A DNA stretch of 64,000 bases from Cognatilysobacter claricitrinus. Lineage in GTDB: Bacteria > Pseudomonadota > Gammaproteobacteria > Xanthomonadales > Xanthomonadaceae. The position numbers and the translations under genes are program-made. Positions 1-7,640 of the stretch are shown piece after piece. Every line of letters begins with the position of its first letter. Positions within the stretch are counted from its first letter, which is position 1. Where the stretch lies: the NCBI RefSeq assembly GCF_045866565.1, contig NZ_BAAFZV010000001.1, forward strand, positions 186,001 to 250,000, in the 5' to 3' direction. A model generated the notes under the pieces. It saw only the letters and a program-made list of their open reading frames with translations, was not told the origin of the DNA and searched no databases.

Positions 1-1
1 G

Positions 2-691
2 GTCGTCGCCGCGCACCTGCCGCGATTCGCACGGCTCGACAGCGTGGACAGTGCGATCAGCCCGGGCAACCGGACGCCGCGCGGCCTGGCGACGACGCAG
101 GCGATCCTCGGCTACGTCGGCCGCCCGTTTCCGGTGCGCGGCGGCGGACGATGGATTCGCACGCATGGCTGGCAGTCGTTGCGTCGCATCCGCCATGCCG
201 CCCTCGGCACGCGGTGGGTCGCACGCTGCGACGTGCCGGATCTCGAAGTACTTCCCGCGCGCTATCCGCAACTGCAGCAGTGCGAGTTCCGCGCCGGGCT
301 GGAGCTGCGTCGCATGCATTTCGGTTTGTGGCTTGCGGCGGTTGCGGTGCGCGTCGGGCTCGTGCGCGACCTGCCGCGCTGGGCCCCGACGTTGCTGCGC
401 CTGAGCGATCGTTGGATCCACGCGGGCAGCGACACCGGCCTGATGACGATGGACCTAGCCGGCATCGGCCACAACGGCCGCCCGCTTCGCTTGCGATGGA
501 GCATCGTCGCGCGCGATGGCAGCGGGCCGCAGATTCCGGCCACCGCCGCCGTGCTGCTGGCGCGGGCATGGCGCGCCGGGCGGCCGAGGCCCAGCGCGGG
601 GCCCTGCCTCGATCTGTTCACGCTCGACGACTTCATGGCCGCGCTCGCGCATTATCCGATCGACGCGTCGACCGAAACCCTCAGCGGATGA
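2..691 (+). CDS. Saccharopine dehydrogenase-like protein, C-terminal part (5' end outside window)
   Basis: The reading frame is open from base 2, so the 5' part lies upstream. About 229 residues are visible. The segment S-x-G-N-x-x-P-R-G-L-A-T followed by I-L-G-Y resembles the C-terminal half of the saccharopine dehydrogenase-like NADP-binding family. Members of that family reduce or oxidise unknown substrates and are often not true lysine-pathway enzymes. The Rossmann domain that would confirm the family is not in the window. The gene converges on the DCC gene with an 11-base tail overlap, and a DUF4166 gene lies just beyond. In other genomes DUF4166 is found attached to proteins of this family, so a shared role is likely. 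No function is assigned. Confidence 0.6.
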   Translation, partial: VVAAHLPRFARLDSVDSAISPGNRTPRGLATTQAILGYVGRPFPVRGGGRWIRTHGWQSLRRIRHAALGTRWVARCDVPDLEVLPARYPQLQQCEFRAGLELRRMHFGLWLAAVAVRVGLVRDLPRWAPTLLRLSDRWIHAGSDTGLMTMDLAGIGHNGRPLRLRWSIVARDGSGPQIPATAAVLLARAWRAGRPRPSAGPCLDLFTLDDFMAALAHYPIDASTETLSG

Positions 692-1088
692 ATCGCGCGG
701 CCTGATCGGGCGGCGGCAATGCGCACGCCGCATGGCGGCCGAAGATGCGGTAACGGTGGCGGCCGACGAATCGGTAGGCGCGGTCGCGCAGTGCGCGCGG
801 CATCGACGTCAGCATCGTCGCCAGTACCGACCACGGTAGCCCGAGCGCTGCCAGCACGCGTGCGATCGCATCGGTGTCGGTCGATGCGCCAGCATCGTCC
901 ATCAGCAGGAACGATGCGGGATCGTCCGGATCGAGCCCGTGACGCTGCAGCAGCGCGCGGCCCGCGTCCGACTGCATCGCGGCGAAACGGAAGCGTGCGT
1001 CGCGGTCGTGGCGCAACAGGAAGCGCACCCACCCGTTGCACAGCACGCAGACGCCGTCGAACACGATGACCGCGCCGTCAGCCGACAT
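681..1088 (-). CDS. DCC-family thiol-disulfide oxidoreductase-like protein (DUF393)
   Basis: A 135-residue protein with the signature D11-G-V-C14-V-L-C17-N near the N-terminus, the Asp-x-x-Cys-x-x-Cys motif that names the DCC family. A tail with W-S-V-L-A and R-Y-R-I-F-G-R is also typical. The family is predicted to have a thioredoxin-like fold and redox function, but no substrate is established. The length is normal. The start codon lies 11 bases inside the end of the DUF4166 gene, so the two are probably translated from one message. No signal peptide is seen, so it is probably cytoplasmic. Confidence 0.8.
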   Translation of the reverse strand: MSADGAVIVFDGVCVLCNGWVRFLLRHDRDARFRFAAMQSDAGRALLQRHGLDPDDPASFLLMDDAGASTDTDAIARVLAALGLPWSVLATMLTSMPRALRDRAYRFVGRHRYRIFGRHAACALPPPDQAARFIR

Positions 1089-1617
1089 CGAGTTCGCCGC
1101 AGTAATGCACGAGCAGGCCGGCGAGCGGCAATGCAGCGCGCACGTCGAACGTGTATCGGCCGTCGCGTTCGGACTCGCGCGCGACCACGCCCTTGAACGC
1201 GTCGCGCGGCAGCGGGATGCCGAAGGCGCGCACGCGCACGACCTGCCAGCGCAGGCCCGCGTCCTCGACGAGCAGCCGGAAGTCGAACGTCACCAGGCCG
1301 AGTCGCTCGCGAAGCAGGCCATCGTGCGCGCGCAGGCGCGAACGCATCGCGTGGCCGGCGACGTGGCGCGTCCACGTTTCGCCGTCCGCGTCGGCGTCGA
1401 TGTCGACGTCGATCGGTCCCTGCCCCGCCGGAGGAAGGCGCGTCGCCCACGCGCACAGGCGGGACAGCAACGTGCTGCCGCGTTCGACGACGACATTGCC
1501 GCTGTAGCGACGCAAGCCGCTGCACGCATGCAACGAAGCGACGGTGGGCTGCAGGCGCGCATAGTCATCGCCCAGCAGGCGTCCGTACAACGTGTCCGGG
1601 ATCACGTCGCGATCCAC
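1078..1617 (-). CDS. DUF4166 domain protein
   Basis: About 179 residues matching the DUF4166 pattern: L-Y-G-R-L-L-G near the start, then L-x-x-L-H, an arginine-rich middle with W-x-R-x-V-x-G, and F-D-F-R-L-L-V-E-D near the C-terminus. The function is unknown; the domain occurs alone or fused to saccharopine dehydrogenase-like proteins. The start is uncertain. GTG at 1615-1617 is used here, and another GTG lies 12 bases downstream at 1603-1605; both sit within or at the edge of the pgeF 3' end. Genes on both sides overlap it, which supports an operon pgeF-DUF4166-DCC. Confidence 0.65.
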   Translation of the reverse strand: MDRDVIPDTLYGRLLGDDYARLQPTVASLHACSGLRRYSGNVVVERGSTLLSRLCAWATRLPPAGQGPIDVDIDADADGETWTRHVAGHAMRSRLRAHDGLLRERLGLVTFDFRLLVEDAGLRWQVVRVRAFGIPLPRDAFKGVVARESERDGRYTFDVRAALPLAGLLVHYCGELDVG

Positions 1618-2363
1618 GCCAGCGACGCCATGCGTCCGCTCCGTCGATCGCGACGATGCGAGAAGAAGCGCGCGGGCTCGGCGATCGTGCTGAGGCCGCC
1701 GCCGTGGATGGCGTCGGGCGACATGCCGGCTGCGACGAGACGCCGCCGCGCGAGCGCGTACAGGTCGACGCGCCAGTGATGCGGACGCGTACTCGTGAAC
1801 GCCGACCCGCTTGCCCAGTCGCGAGAGACGAATGCGTCGTAGACGTCGACGCCGATCTCGTAGTCGGCGGGACCGGCCGCCGGGCCAAGCCACGCGACAA
1901 GTCGATCCGGCGACGTGCGCATCGCGGCGACGGTCGCCTCGAGTACGCCGTCCGCCAGGCCGCGCCAGCCCGCGTGCGCACCGCCGATCTCCGAGCCGTC
2001 GCATGCGCCGAACAGCACCGGCAGGCAGTCGGCGGTGAGGATCGCAAGTACGACGCCCGGATCCGACGTCACCGATGCATCGGCCTGCGGCTCGTCGCCC
2101 CATGCGTCGCCGGCGCTGAAGCGCACGACGTCGACGCCATGCACCTGCCGCAGCCAGCGCGGGCGCGACGGCAGCGCCAGCATGTCGACGAGTTCATCGC
2201 GGTTCGCATCGACGGTCGCCGCGTCATCGCCGTCCGCCGCGGTGCGGTTGCCGAGGTTGAAGGTGTCGAACGGCGCGAGCGATCGACCGGCGCCATGGCG
2301 CAGCGTCGTGCCGCCATGCACGCCAGGCGGCGCGGGCCAGTCGGCGTGCAGGAACGCAGTCAC
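1602..2363 (-). CDS. pgeF: Peptidoglycan editing factor PgeF (YfiH/laccase-domain family)
   Basis: 253 residues of the multicopper-polyphenol-oxidase-like YfiH family. These cytoplasmic proteins clear mis-made UDP-MurNAc-L-Ser and so keep peptidoglycan precursors correct. The three expected metal ligands are present: His75 in Q-V-H-G, Cys113 in T-A-D-C-L-P-V, and His130 in H-A-G-W-R-G. The GTG start at 2361-2363 overlaps the TGA of rluD in a GTGA tetranucleotide, which decides the start and implies translational coupling. A longer in-frame extension into rluD is unlikely to be used. The rluD-pgeF pairing is common in proteobacteria. Confidence 0.88.
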   Translation of the reverse strand: MTAFLHADWPAPPGVHGGTTLRHGAGRSLAPFDTFNLGNRTAADGDDAATVDANRDELVDMLALPSRPRWLRQVHGVDVVRFSAGDAWGDEPQADASVTSDPGVVLAILTADCLPVLFGACDGSEIGGAHAGWRGLADGVLEATVAAMRTSPDRLVAWLGPAAGPADYEIGVDVYDAFVSRDWASGSAFTSTRPHHWRVDLYALARRRLVAAGMSPDAIHGGGLSTIAEPARFFSHRRDRRSGRMASLAWIAT

Positions 2364-3331
2364 CGTGCGCGTTCTTCGTGTTCGCGCAGGTCGGTGCGCA
2401 GTGCCTCGACCAGCGCGCGCAGGTCGGCCGGAACCGGCGCGCTGCAGCGCACGGGCTCGCCGGTGCTGGGATGCACGAATTCGAGGGTCTCCGCATGCAG
2501 TGCCTGGCGGCGGAAGCCACGCAGCGCCTCGATCGTTTCCGGCGACGAACCGCGTGGCAGCTTCAGCGGGCCGCCGTACAGCGGGTCGCCGACGATCGGA
2601 TGCTTGAGGTGCGCCATGTGCACGCGGATCTGGTGCGTGCGCCCGGTTTCCAGGCGGCATTCCAGCAGCGTGTGCGCGCGGAAACGTTCGCGCAGGCGGA
2701 AGTGCGTGACCGCGTCCTTGCCGTCCTCGCGCACGGCCATGCGGATGCGATCGCGCGGGTGGCGGTCGATCGGCGCGTTCGCGGTGCCGCCGGACACCAG
2801 CGCGCCGACGACCACCGCGAGGTACTGGCGATGCACCTGTCGTGCGGAAAGCTGGTCGACCAGCGCGGTATGCGCCTGCAGCGTGCGTGCGATGACCATC
2901 ACGCCCGAGGTGTCCTTGTCGAGGCGATGCACGATGCCCGCGCGCGGCAGCGCGGAGAGCGTGGGGTCCCGGTGCAGCAGCGCGTTGACCAGCGTTCCCG
3001 CGGGATTGCCCGCGCCGGGGTGGACGACCAGCCCGGCCGGCTTGTCGATCACGATCACCTCGGCGTCCTCGTAGAGAACGTCGAGGGCGATGTCCTCGGC
3101 CGGGGCGTCGGTCTGCATGCCGATCTCGGCTTCGACGGTGACGTGTTCGCCGCCGCGCACCGGATCGCGCGGCCGGGCCTCGCGGCCGTCCAGCCGGGCC
3201 TGCCCGGATTTGATCCAGCCGGCCAGCCGCGAGCGCGAGTGCTCGGGGAACAGGTCGGCCAGGACGGCATCGAAGCGGCGCCCGGCGCTGGTGTCGGGGA
3301 CGCGGGCTTCGAGGGTGATGGTGTCGGGCAT
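2360..3331 (-). CDS. rluD: Ribosomal large subunit pseudouridine synthase D
   Basis: 323 residues. An S4-type RNA-binding domain (about residues 18-75) precedes the RluA-family catalytic domain. The catalytic motif H135-R-L-D138-K-D-T-S-G is intact, with Asp138 as the nucleophile. The enzyme isomerises uridines of 23S rRNA helix 69. H-P-G-A-G at 104-108 and R-T-H-Q-I-R-V-H further on are also family hallmarks. It is divergent from bamD across about 100 bases and overlaps pgeF by four bases. RluD is chosen over RluC or RluA because of the S4 domain and the divergent bamD, an arrangement common in gammaproteobacteria. Confidence 0.92.
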   Translation of the reverse strand: MPDTITLEARVPDTSAGRRFDAVLADLFPEHSRSRLAGWIKSGQARLDGREARPRDPVRGGEHVTVEAEIGMQTDAPAEDIALDVLYEDAEVIVIDKPAGLVVHPGAGNPAGTLVNALLHRDPTLSALPRAGIVHRLDKDTSGVMVIARTLQAHTALVDQLSARQVHRQYLAVVVGALVSGGTANAPIDRHPRDRIRMAVREDGKDAVTHFRLRERFRAHTLLECRLETGRTHQIRVHMAHLKHPIVGDPLYGGPLKLPRGSSPETIEALRGFRRQALHAETLEFVHPSTGEPVRCSAPVPADLRALVEALRTDLREHEERAR

Positions 3332-3382
3332 TGGGGGGCCTTTTCGCTGCGGCCCGCCAGCGCGGGTCGGTTAAGACGGTCC

Positions 3383-3391
3383 TGCTATTAT
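3383..3391 (+). promoter_or_regulatory. Possible extended -10 promoter of bamD
   Basis: TGC directly before TATTAT gives the TGn-extended -10 form, 40 bases upstream of the bamD ATG. No good -35 is seen at 17 bases, which is tolerated in extended -10 promoters. Confidence 0.45.
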
Positions 3392-3430
3392 CCGGCCTTC
3401 CTGTCTCCCGATCCGGCAGCCGTCGATCCC

Positions 3431-4303
3431 ATGAGCTATCGCACCGCCTTCCGCCCGTCGCCCGTGTCCCTCTTCCGTGGCGTGGCGGTCGCCGTCCTCG
3501 CGGTTTCGCTTCTCGCCGGTGCGGGCTGCTCGCGCTTCCGCCACAAGGACGACTCGAACGAAGGCGTTCCGGTCGAGACGCTGTACCAGAAGGGCCACAA
3601 GTCCATGGTCAACGGCAACTGGTCGTCGGCCGAGGAAACCTACAAGCGCCTTCTCGCGCAGTACCCGTACGGTCCGTACACCGAGCAGTCGCTGATCGAG
3701 ACCGCCTACGCGCAGTACAAGGCGGGCAAGCACGATGACGCGATCAGCACCATCGACCGCTTCATCCGCACCTACCCGACCAACCGCAACATCGCGTACC
3801 TGTACTACCTGCGCGGGCTGGTGAATTCCTCCCGCGACGCGGTGTTCCTGCAGCGCGTGTGGCACCTGGACCCGGCGCGCCGCGACCTCGCGACGCCGCA
3901 GCAGGCGTACAACGACTTCGGCATCGTGGTCGAGCGTTACGGCAACAGCCGTTACGCCGCCGACGCGCGCGAGCGCATGGCCAAGCTGCGCGACATGTTC
4001 GCCCGCTACGAGATGGAAACGGCGCTGTACTACCTTGAGCGCCACGCGGACGTCGCCGCGATCGACCGCGCCAAGTACGTGCTCGAGAACTACCCGCAGT
4101 CGAGCTACCAGAACGACGCGATCGCGACGCTGGCGTCGGCCTACACCTCGCTGGGCAACACCGCGCTCGCCACCGACGCGCGCGCCGAGCTGCAGAAAGC
4201 CGACCCGAACCACCCTTACCTCAAGGGCGAATGGCCGGATTACCCGAGCCACCTGCGCCGCCTGAATCCGTTCGGTGGCGACACCTCCAAGGTCGGCCAC
4301 TGA
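3431..4303 (+). CDS. bamD: Outer membrane assembly lipoprotein BamD (ComL)
   Basis: 290 residues. A basic N-terminus, a hydrophobic stretch and a lipobox-like L-A-G-A-G-C around residues 28-33 mark a lipoprotein. The rest is built of TPR-like helical repeats, with motifs such as Y-A-x-Y-K-A-G-K-H and A-I-x-x-I-D-R-F. BamD is an essential accessory of the BAM machine that inserts beta-barrel proteins into the outer membrane. The L-E-x-Y-P-Q-S-S-Y repeat near the C-terminus and the length fit the family. It is transcribed away from rluD and followed by a strong intrinsic terminator, so it is probably monocistronic. Confidence 0.93.
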   Translation: MSYRTAFRPSPVSLFRGVAVAVLAVSLLAGAGCSRFRHKDDSNEGVPVETLYQKGHKSMVNGNWSSAEETYKRLLAQYPYGPYTEQSLIETAYAQYKAGKHDDAISTIDRFIRTYPTNRNIAYLYYLRGLVNSSRDAVFLQRVWHLDPARRDLATPQQAYNDFGIVVERYGNSRYAADARERMAKLRDMFARYEMETALYYLERHADVAAIDRAKYVLENYPQSSYQNDAIATLASAYTSLGNTALATDARAELQKADPNHPYLKGEWPDYPSHLRRLNPFGGDTSKVGH

Positions 4304-4326
4304 CCGGTCGCGCCACCGCTTCGACG

Positions 4327-4356
4327 AACGCCGCCTCCGGGCGGCGTTTTCGTTTC
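4327..4356 (+). terminator. Intrinsic terminator after bamD
   Basis: A hairpin with stem CGCCGCC (4329-4335) and GGCGGCG (4340-4346), four-base loop, flanking A/T pairs, then TTTTCGTTT. Confidence 0.85.
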
Positions 4357-4385
4357 CGCTATCCGCCTTTCAGTGACGACGCGCT

Positions 4386-6008
4386 TCAGCGATAGCCGTT
4401 GCTGATCGGATACCGACGCTCGCGGCCGAACGCGCGCGGCGTCATCTTCGGACCGGGCGCAGCCTGGTGTCGCTTCCACTCGGAAATGCGAACCAGTCGA
4501 AGCACTTTGTCGACGATGGCGGGATCGAAGCCCGCGGCGACGATCTCGTCGCGCGACTGTTCGCCGTCGACGTGCCGCTGCAGGATCGCGTCGAGCACGT
4601 CGTACGGCGGCAGCGAATCCTGGTCTTTCTGGTTCTCGCGCAGCTCGGCCGATGGCGAGCGGTCGATGACCTCCTGCGGGATCACCGCGTCGACGGTATT
4701 GCGCCAGCGCGCGAGGGCGAACACGTCGGTCTTGTAGACGTCCTTGATCGGCGCGTAGCCGCCGCACATGTCGCCGTAGATGGTCGCGTAGCCGACCGCG
4801 TACTCGCTCTTGTTACCCGTGGTGAGCAGCAGGCCGCCGAACTTGTTCGACATCGCCATCAGCGTGGCGCCGCGGATGCGCGACTGCAGGTTCTCTTCGG
4901 TGACATCGACGTCGCGGCCTTCGAACACCGGCGCGAGCGCCGCGAGGTAGGCTTCGAACGGCTGCTCGATCGGCACTGTGAGCAGGCGCACGCCCTGACG
5001 CCGGCATTGCTCGGCGGCGAGATCGTTCGACATGTCGGCCGTGTAGCGCGACGGCAGGCGCACCGCGGTGACGTTCTCCGCGCCCAGTGCGTCAACCGCG
5101 ATCGCCAGCACCAGCGCCGAATCGATGCCGCCTGACAGGCCCAGCCATACCTTGTCGAAACCGTTCTTGCGGCAGTAGTCGCGCGTGCCCAGCACGATCC
5201 CGCGCCACGCCAGGCCTTCGCGGCTCTCGTCGTCTTCCGGTGTCCAGTCGACCAGCGTGAACGTCCGCGAGGCGACGTCGAAATCGACGAGGAGCCAATC
5301 CTCGCGGAACGACGTCGCCGCCGGATGCACGTGGCCATCGCCGTCGGCGACGACCGACGCACCGTCGAACACCACGTGGTCCTGTCCGCCGACCACGTTG
5401 AGATATGCGATCGCCGCGCCGGATTCCGTCGCCCGCTCGGCGAGCAGCGCGTCGCGCGTCAGGTGCTTGTCGTGTTCGTACGGCGATGCATTCGGCACGA
5501 CGACCACCTGCGCGCCGTCCTTCACTGCGGCGGCGAGCGGCTCGGGGAACCACAGGTCCTCGCAGATCACCACGCCGACCTGCACGCCGTCGACATCGAC
5601 CACGCAGGTCTCGCCGTCGGGGTCGACGGAGAAATAGCGGCGTTCGTCGAACACCTGGTAATTCGGCAACTCGCGCTTGCGATAGGTGCGTTCGATGCCG
5701 CCGTCGCGCAGCACGCTGGCGGCGTTGTAGACGATCGCGCCTGCCGTTTCCGGCCAGCCGACGACGGCGGTGATGCCGCGCGTCGAGGCCGCGATGCGCG
5801 TGATCGCGTGCTCGCAGTCGGCGAGGAAGCTCGGACGCAGCAGCAGGTCTTCCGGCGAGTAACCGCTGACCGCGAGTTCCGGAAACACGACCAGCGCGGC
5901 GCCATGTTCGTCGCGCGCCTGCGCGATCATCGCTTCGATGCGCGCGGTGTTGCCGGCGATGTCGCCGACCGGGAAATCGAACTGTGCGAGTGCGATCCGC
6001 AGGGCCAT
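4386..6008 (-). CDS. nadE: Glutamine-dependent NAD+ synthetase
   Basis: 540 residues with two domains. The N-terminal carbon-nitrogen hydrolase domain carries the Glu44-Lys111-Cys149 triad (F-P-E44, Y-R-K111, V-I-C149-E-D) and releases ammonia from glutamine. The C-terminal synthetase domain has the PP-loop S292-G-G-I-D-S297 and adenylates nicotinic acid adenine dinucleotide. The T-T-G-N-K-S-E segment and a C-terminal K-x-R-x-F-G-R-E-R-R-Y-P motif are also typical. The length matches the glutaminase-fused form. It catalyses the last step of NAD biosynthesis in the cytoplasm. It is followed on the same strand by no gene; the neighbouring thioesterase and nrdB lie upstream. Confidence 0.95.
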   Translation of the reverse strand: MALRIALAQFDFPVGDIAGNTARIEAMIAQARDEHGAALVVFPELAVSGYSPEDLLLRPSFLADCEHAITRIAASTRGITAVVGWPETAGAIVYNAASVLRDGGIERTYRKRELPNYQVFDERRYFSVDPDGETCVVDVDGVQVGVVICEDLWFPEPLAAAVKDGAQVVVVPNASPYEHDKHLTRDALLAERATESGAAIAYLNVVGGQDHVVFDGASVVADGDGHVHPAATSFREDWLLVDFDVASRTFTLVDWTPEDDESREGLAWRGIVLGTRDYCRKNGFDKVWLGLSGGIDSALVLAIAVDALGAENVTAVRLPSRYTADMSNDLAAEQCRRQGVRLLTVPIEQPFEAYLAALAPVFEGRDVDVTEENLQSRIRGATLMAMSNKFGGLLLTTGNKSEYAVGYATIYGDMCGGYAPIKDVYKTDVFALARWRNTVDAVIPQEVIDRSPSAELRENQKDQDSLPPYDVLDAILQRHVDGEQSRDEIVAAGFDPAIVDKVLRLVRISEWKRHQAAPGPKMTPRAFGRERRYPISNGYR

Positions 6009-6035
6009 GGCCGCTCCTGTCGAGAGCCGCCGATT

Positions 6036-6446
6036 CTACGCGCCGGGCGCGGCGGTTCCGTCGTCGAGAGGCACCACCGGCGCGGGCCGGCCGTCGGCGT
6101 CGAGCGCGATCATGCTGAAGCGGCCCCGCGTGCACAGCTCGCGCGTACCGGCGTGCGGGTCTTCGGCGTGCAGCTCGACGTCGACCTGCATCGAGCTTCG
6201 GCCGACGTCGGCAACGCGCGCAACGAGTTCGACCAGCTGTCCCTGCCGGACCGGCACATGGAAGTCGACCTGTTCCGAGCGCGCGGTCACCACCGTGCGG
6301 CGCGCGTAACGCGTGGCCGCGACGAACGCCGCCTTGTCCATCCACGCCAGCGCCTGGCCGCCGAACAACGTACCAAGGTGGTTGGCGTGGTCCGGGAACA
6401 CGATCTCCCACAGGCGCGCCTCGCGCGGCGCGTCAGAACGCGGCAT
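6036..6446 (-). CDS. Acyl-CoA thioesterase, hotdog fold (YciA-like)
   Basis: 136 residues. The N-terminal F-P-D-H-A-N-H-L-G-T-L-F-G-G-Q-A-L-A-W-M-D motif (in two parts here: residues 17-24 and 25-37) is characteristic of the acyl-CoA thioester hydrolase family with a hotdog fold. The family hydrolyses acyl-CoAs; the specificity cannot be read from sequence. Its start lies 14 bases inside the 3' end of nrdB, so it is probably the third gene of the nrdA-nrdB message. No membrane segment is seen. Whether it serves lipid metabolism or CoA recycling is open. Confidence 0.85.
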   Translation of the reverse strand: MPRSDAPREARLWEIVFPDHANHLGTLFGGQALAWMDKAAFVAATRYARRTVVTARSEQVDFHVPVRQGQLVELVARVADVGRSSMQVDVELHAEDPHAGTRELCTRGRFSMIALDADGRPAPVVPLDDGTAAPGA

Positions 6447-7443
6447 CGAACGCGACCTGCCCGCTCACGCCGACCTGGTAGGCCGACACGCGTCGCTCGA
6501 AGAAGTTGGTCAGCTCCTGCACGTCCTGCAGGTCCATGAAGGCGAACGGGTTGCGACTGCCGAACTCCGGCGCTAGACCGAGCGACTGCAGCCGCAGGTC
6601 GGCGACGTATTCGAGGTACTGGCGCATCTCGCGCGGCGACAGCCCGTTCACGCCGCCCGAGAGCACGTCGTGCGCGAATGCGGCTTCGACGTCGACCGCC
6701 TCGCGCAGCATCGCGCGCACGTCGCCTTCCATCGCCGCGTCGAACAGGTCCGGCTCCTCGTCGCGCGCCGTGCGGATCACTTCCAGTGCGAACGCCATGT
6801 GCCCGGACTCGTCGCGGAACACCCAGTTGGTGCCGGCCGCGAGACCCGGCAGCAGCCCGCGCGAGCGCAGGAACCAGACGTAGGCGAACGCCGCGAAGAA
6901 GAACAGACCCTCGATGCAGCAGGCGAAGCAGATGAGGTTCAGCAGGAACGTGCGGCGGTCACCGCGGGTTTCGAGACGGTTCAAGCCCTGGATGGAGTCG
7001 ATCCATCGGAAGCAGAAGTCGGCCTTGGCACGGATCGACGGAATGTTCTCGATCGCGTCGAACGCCGCGGCGCGGCGCTCGACGTCGGGCACGTACGCAT
7101 CCAGCAGCGTGAGGTAGAACTGCACATGCAGCGCTTCCTCGTAGAGCTGGCGCGACAGGTACATGCGCGCTTCCGGCGCGTTGATGTGCTGGTAGAGGTT
7201 GAGCACTAGGTTGTTGGAAACGATCGAATCGCCCGTTGCGAAGAACGCCACGAGGCGTTCGACGAGGTGGCGATCGGCCGGCGTCAGCTTGTCGCGCAGG
7301 TCGTTGACGTCGATGCCGAAGTCGATCTCCTCCACGGTCCATGTATTGCGCACGGCGTCGCGATACATGTCGTAGAAGCCGGGGTAACGCATCGGGCGAA
7401 GCGTGAGGGCGAAGCCGGGGTCGAGCAGGCGCGTGCTGGTCAT
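6433..7443 (-). CDS. nrdB: Ribonucleoside-diphosphate reductase class Ia, beta subunit
   Basis: 336 residues. The diiron ligands are recognisable: Asp in T-G-D-S, Glu and His in E-E-A-L-H, Glu in I-E-G-L-F-F-F, and Glu/His in D-E-S-G-H. A tyrosine four residues after the E-A-L-H histidine (H-V-Q-F-Y) sits where the stable tyrosyl radical is expected, so this is a tyrosyl-radical class I enzyme and not the manganese or tyrosine-less variants. It supplies the radical for NrdA, which makes deoxyribonucleotides. It follows nrdA by 197 bases, in which no gene or clear promoter is seen, and overlaps the thioesterase. Confidence 0.95.
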   Translation of the reverse strand: MTSTRLLDPGFALTLRPMRYPGFYDMYRDAVRNTWTVEEIDFGIDVNDLRDKLTPADRHLVERLVAFFATGDSIVSNNLVLNLYQHINAPEARMYLSRQLYEEALHVQFYLTLLDAYVPDVERRAAAFDAIENIPSIRAKADFCFRWIDSIQGLNRLETRGDRRTFLLNLICFACCIEGLFFFAAFAYVWFLRSRGLLPGLAAGTNWVFRDESGHMAFALEVIRTARDEEPDLFDAAMEGDVRAMLREAVDVEAAFAHDVLSGGVNGLSPREMRQYLEYVADLRLQSLGLAPEFGSRNPFAFMDLQDVQELTNFFERRVSAYQVGVSGQVAFDAAF

Positions 7444-7640
7444 GGCGGATCCGTGTGCGGTCTATCGCGTTGCATCGAAGGTGCAGGGGCGACGGGCGAC
7501 ATCCATGCGTCGCATCCGTTCGCGCGGTCCATTGCGCCGGCGTTCCCTCGACGGCTCCTGCCGTCACCCGATCGCCTCTGCATGGCGGTGGCGTCGTTCC
7601 GCGAATCGACGAGGCGTTCGCGGGAACGACGATTGATCGC

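Noticed and set aside
2378..3430. Long open plus-strand frame upstream of and in frame with bamD
   Set aside because: It lies opposite rluD, which has clear motifs, and only the part from the ATG at 3431 has a lipoprotein signal and BamD content.
7444..7640. Possible small gene between nrdA and nrdB
   Set aside because: No frame with a ribosome site and plausible composition; treated as an untranslated gap.
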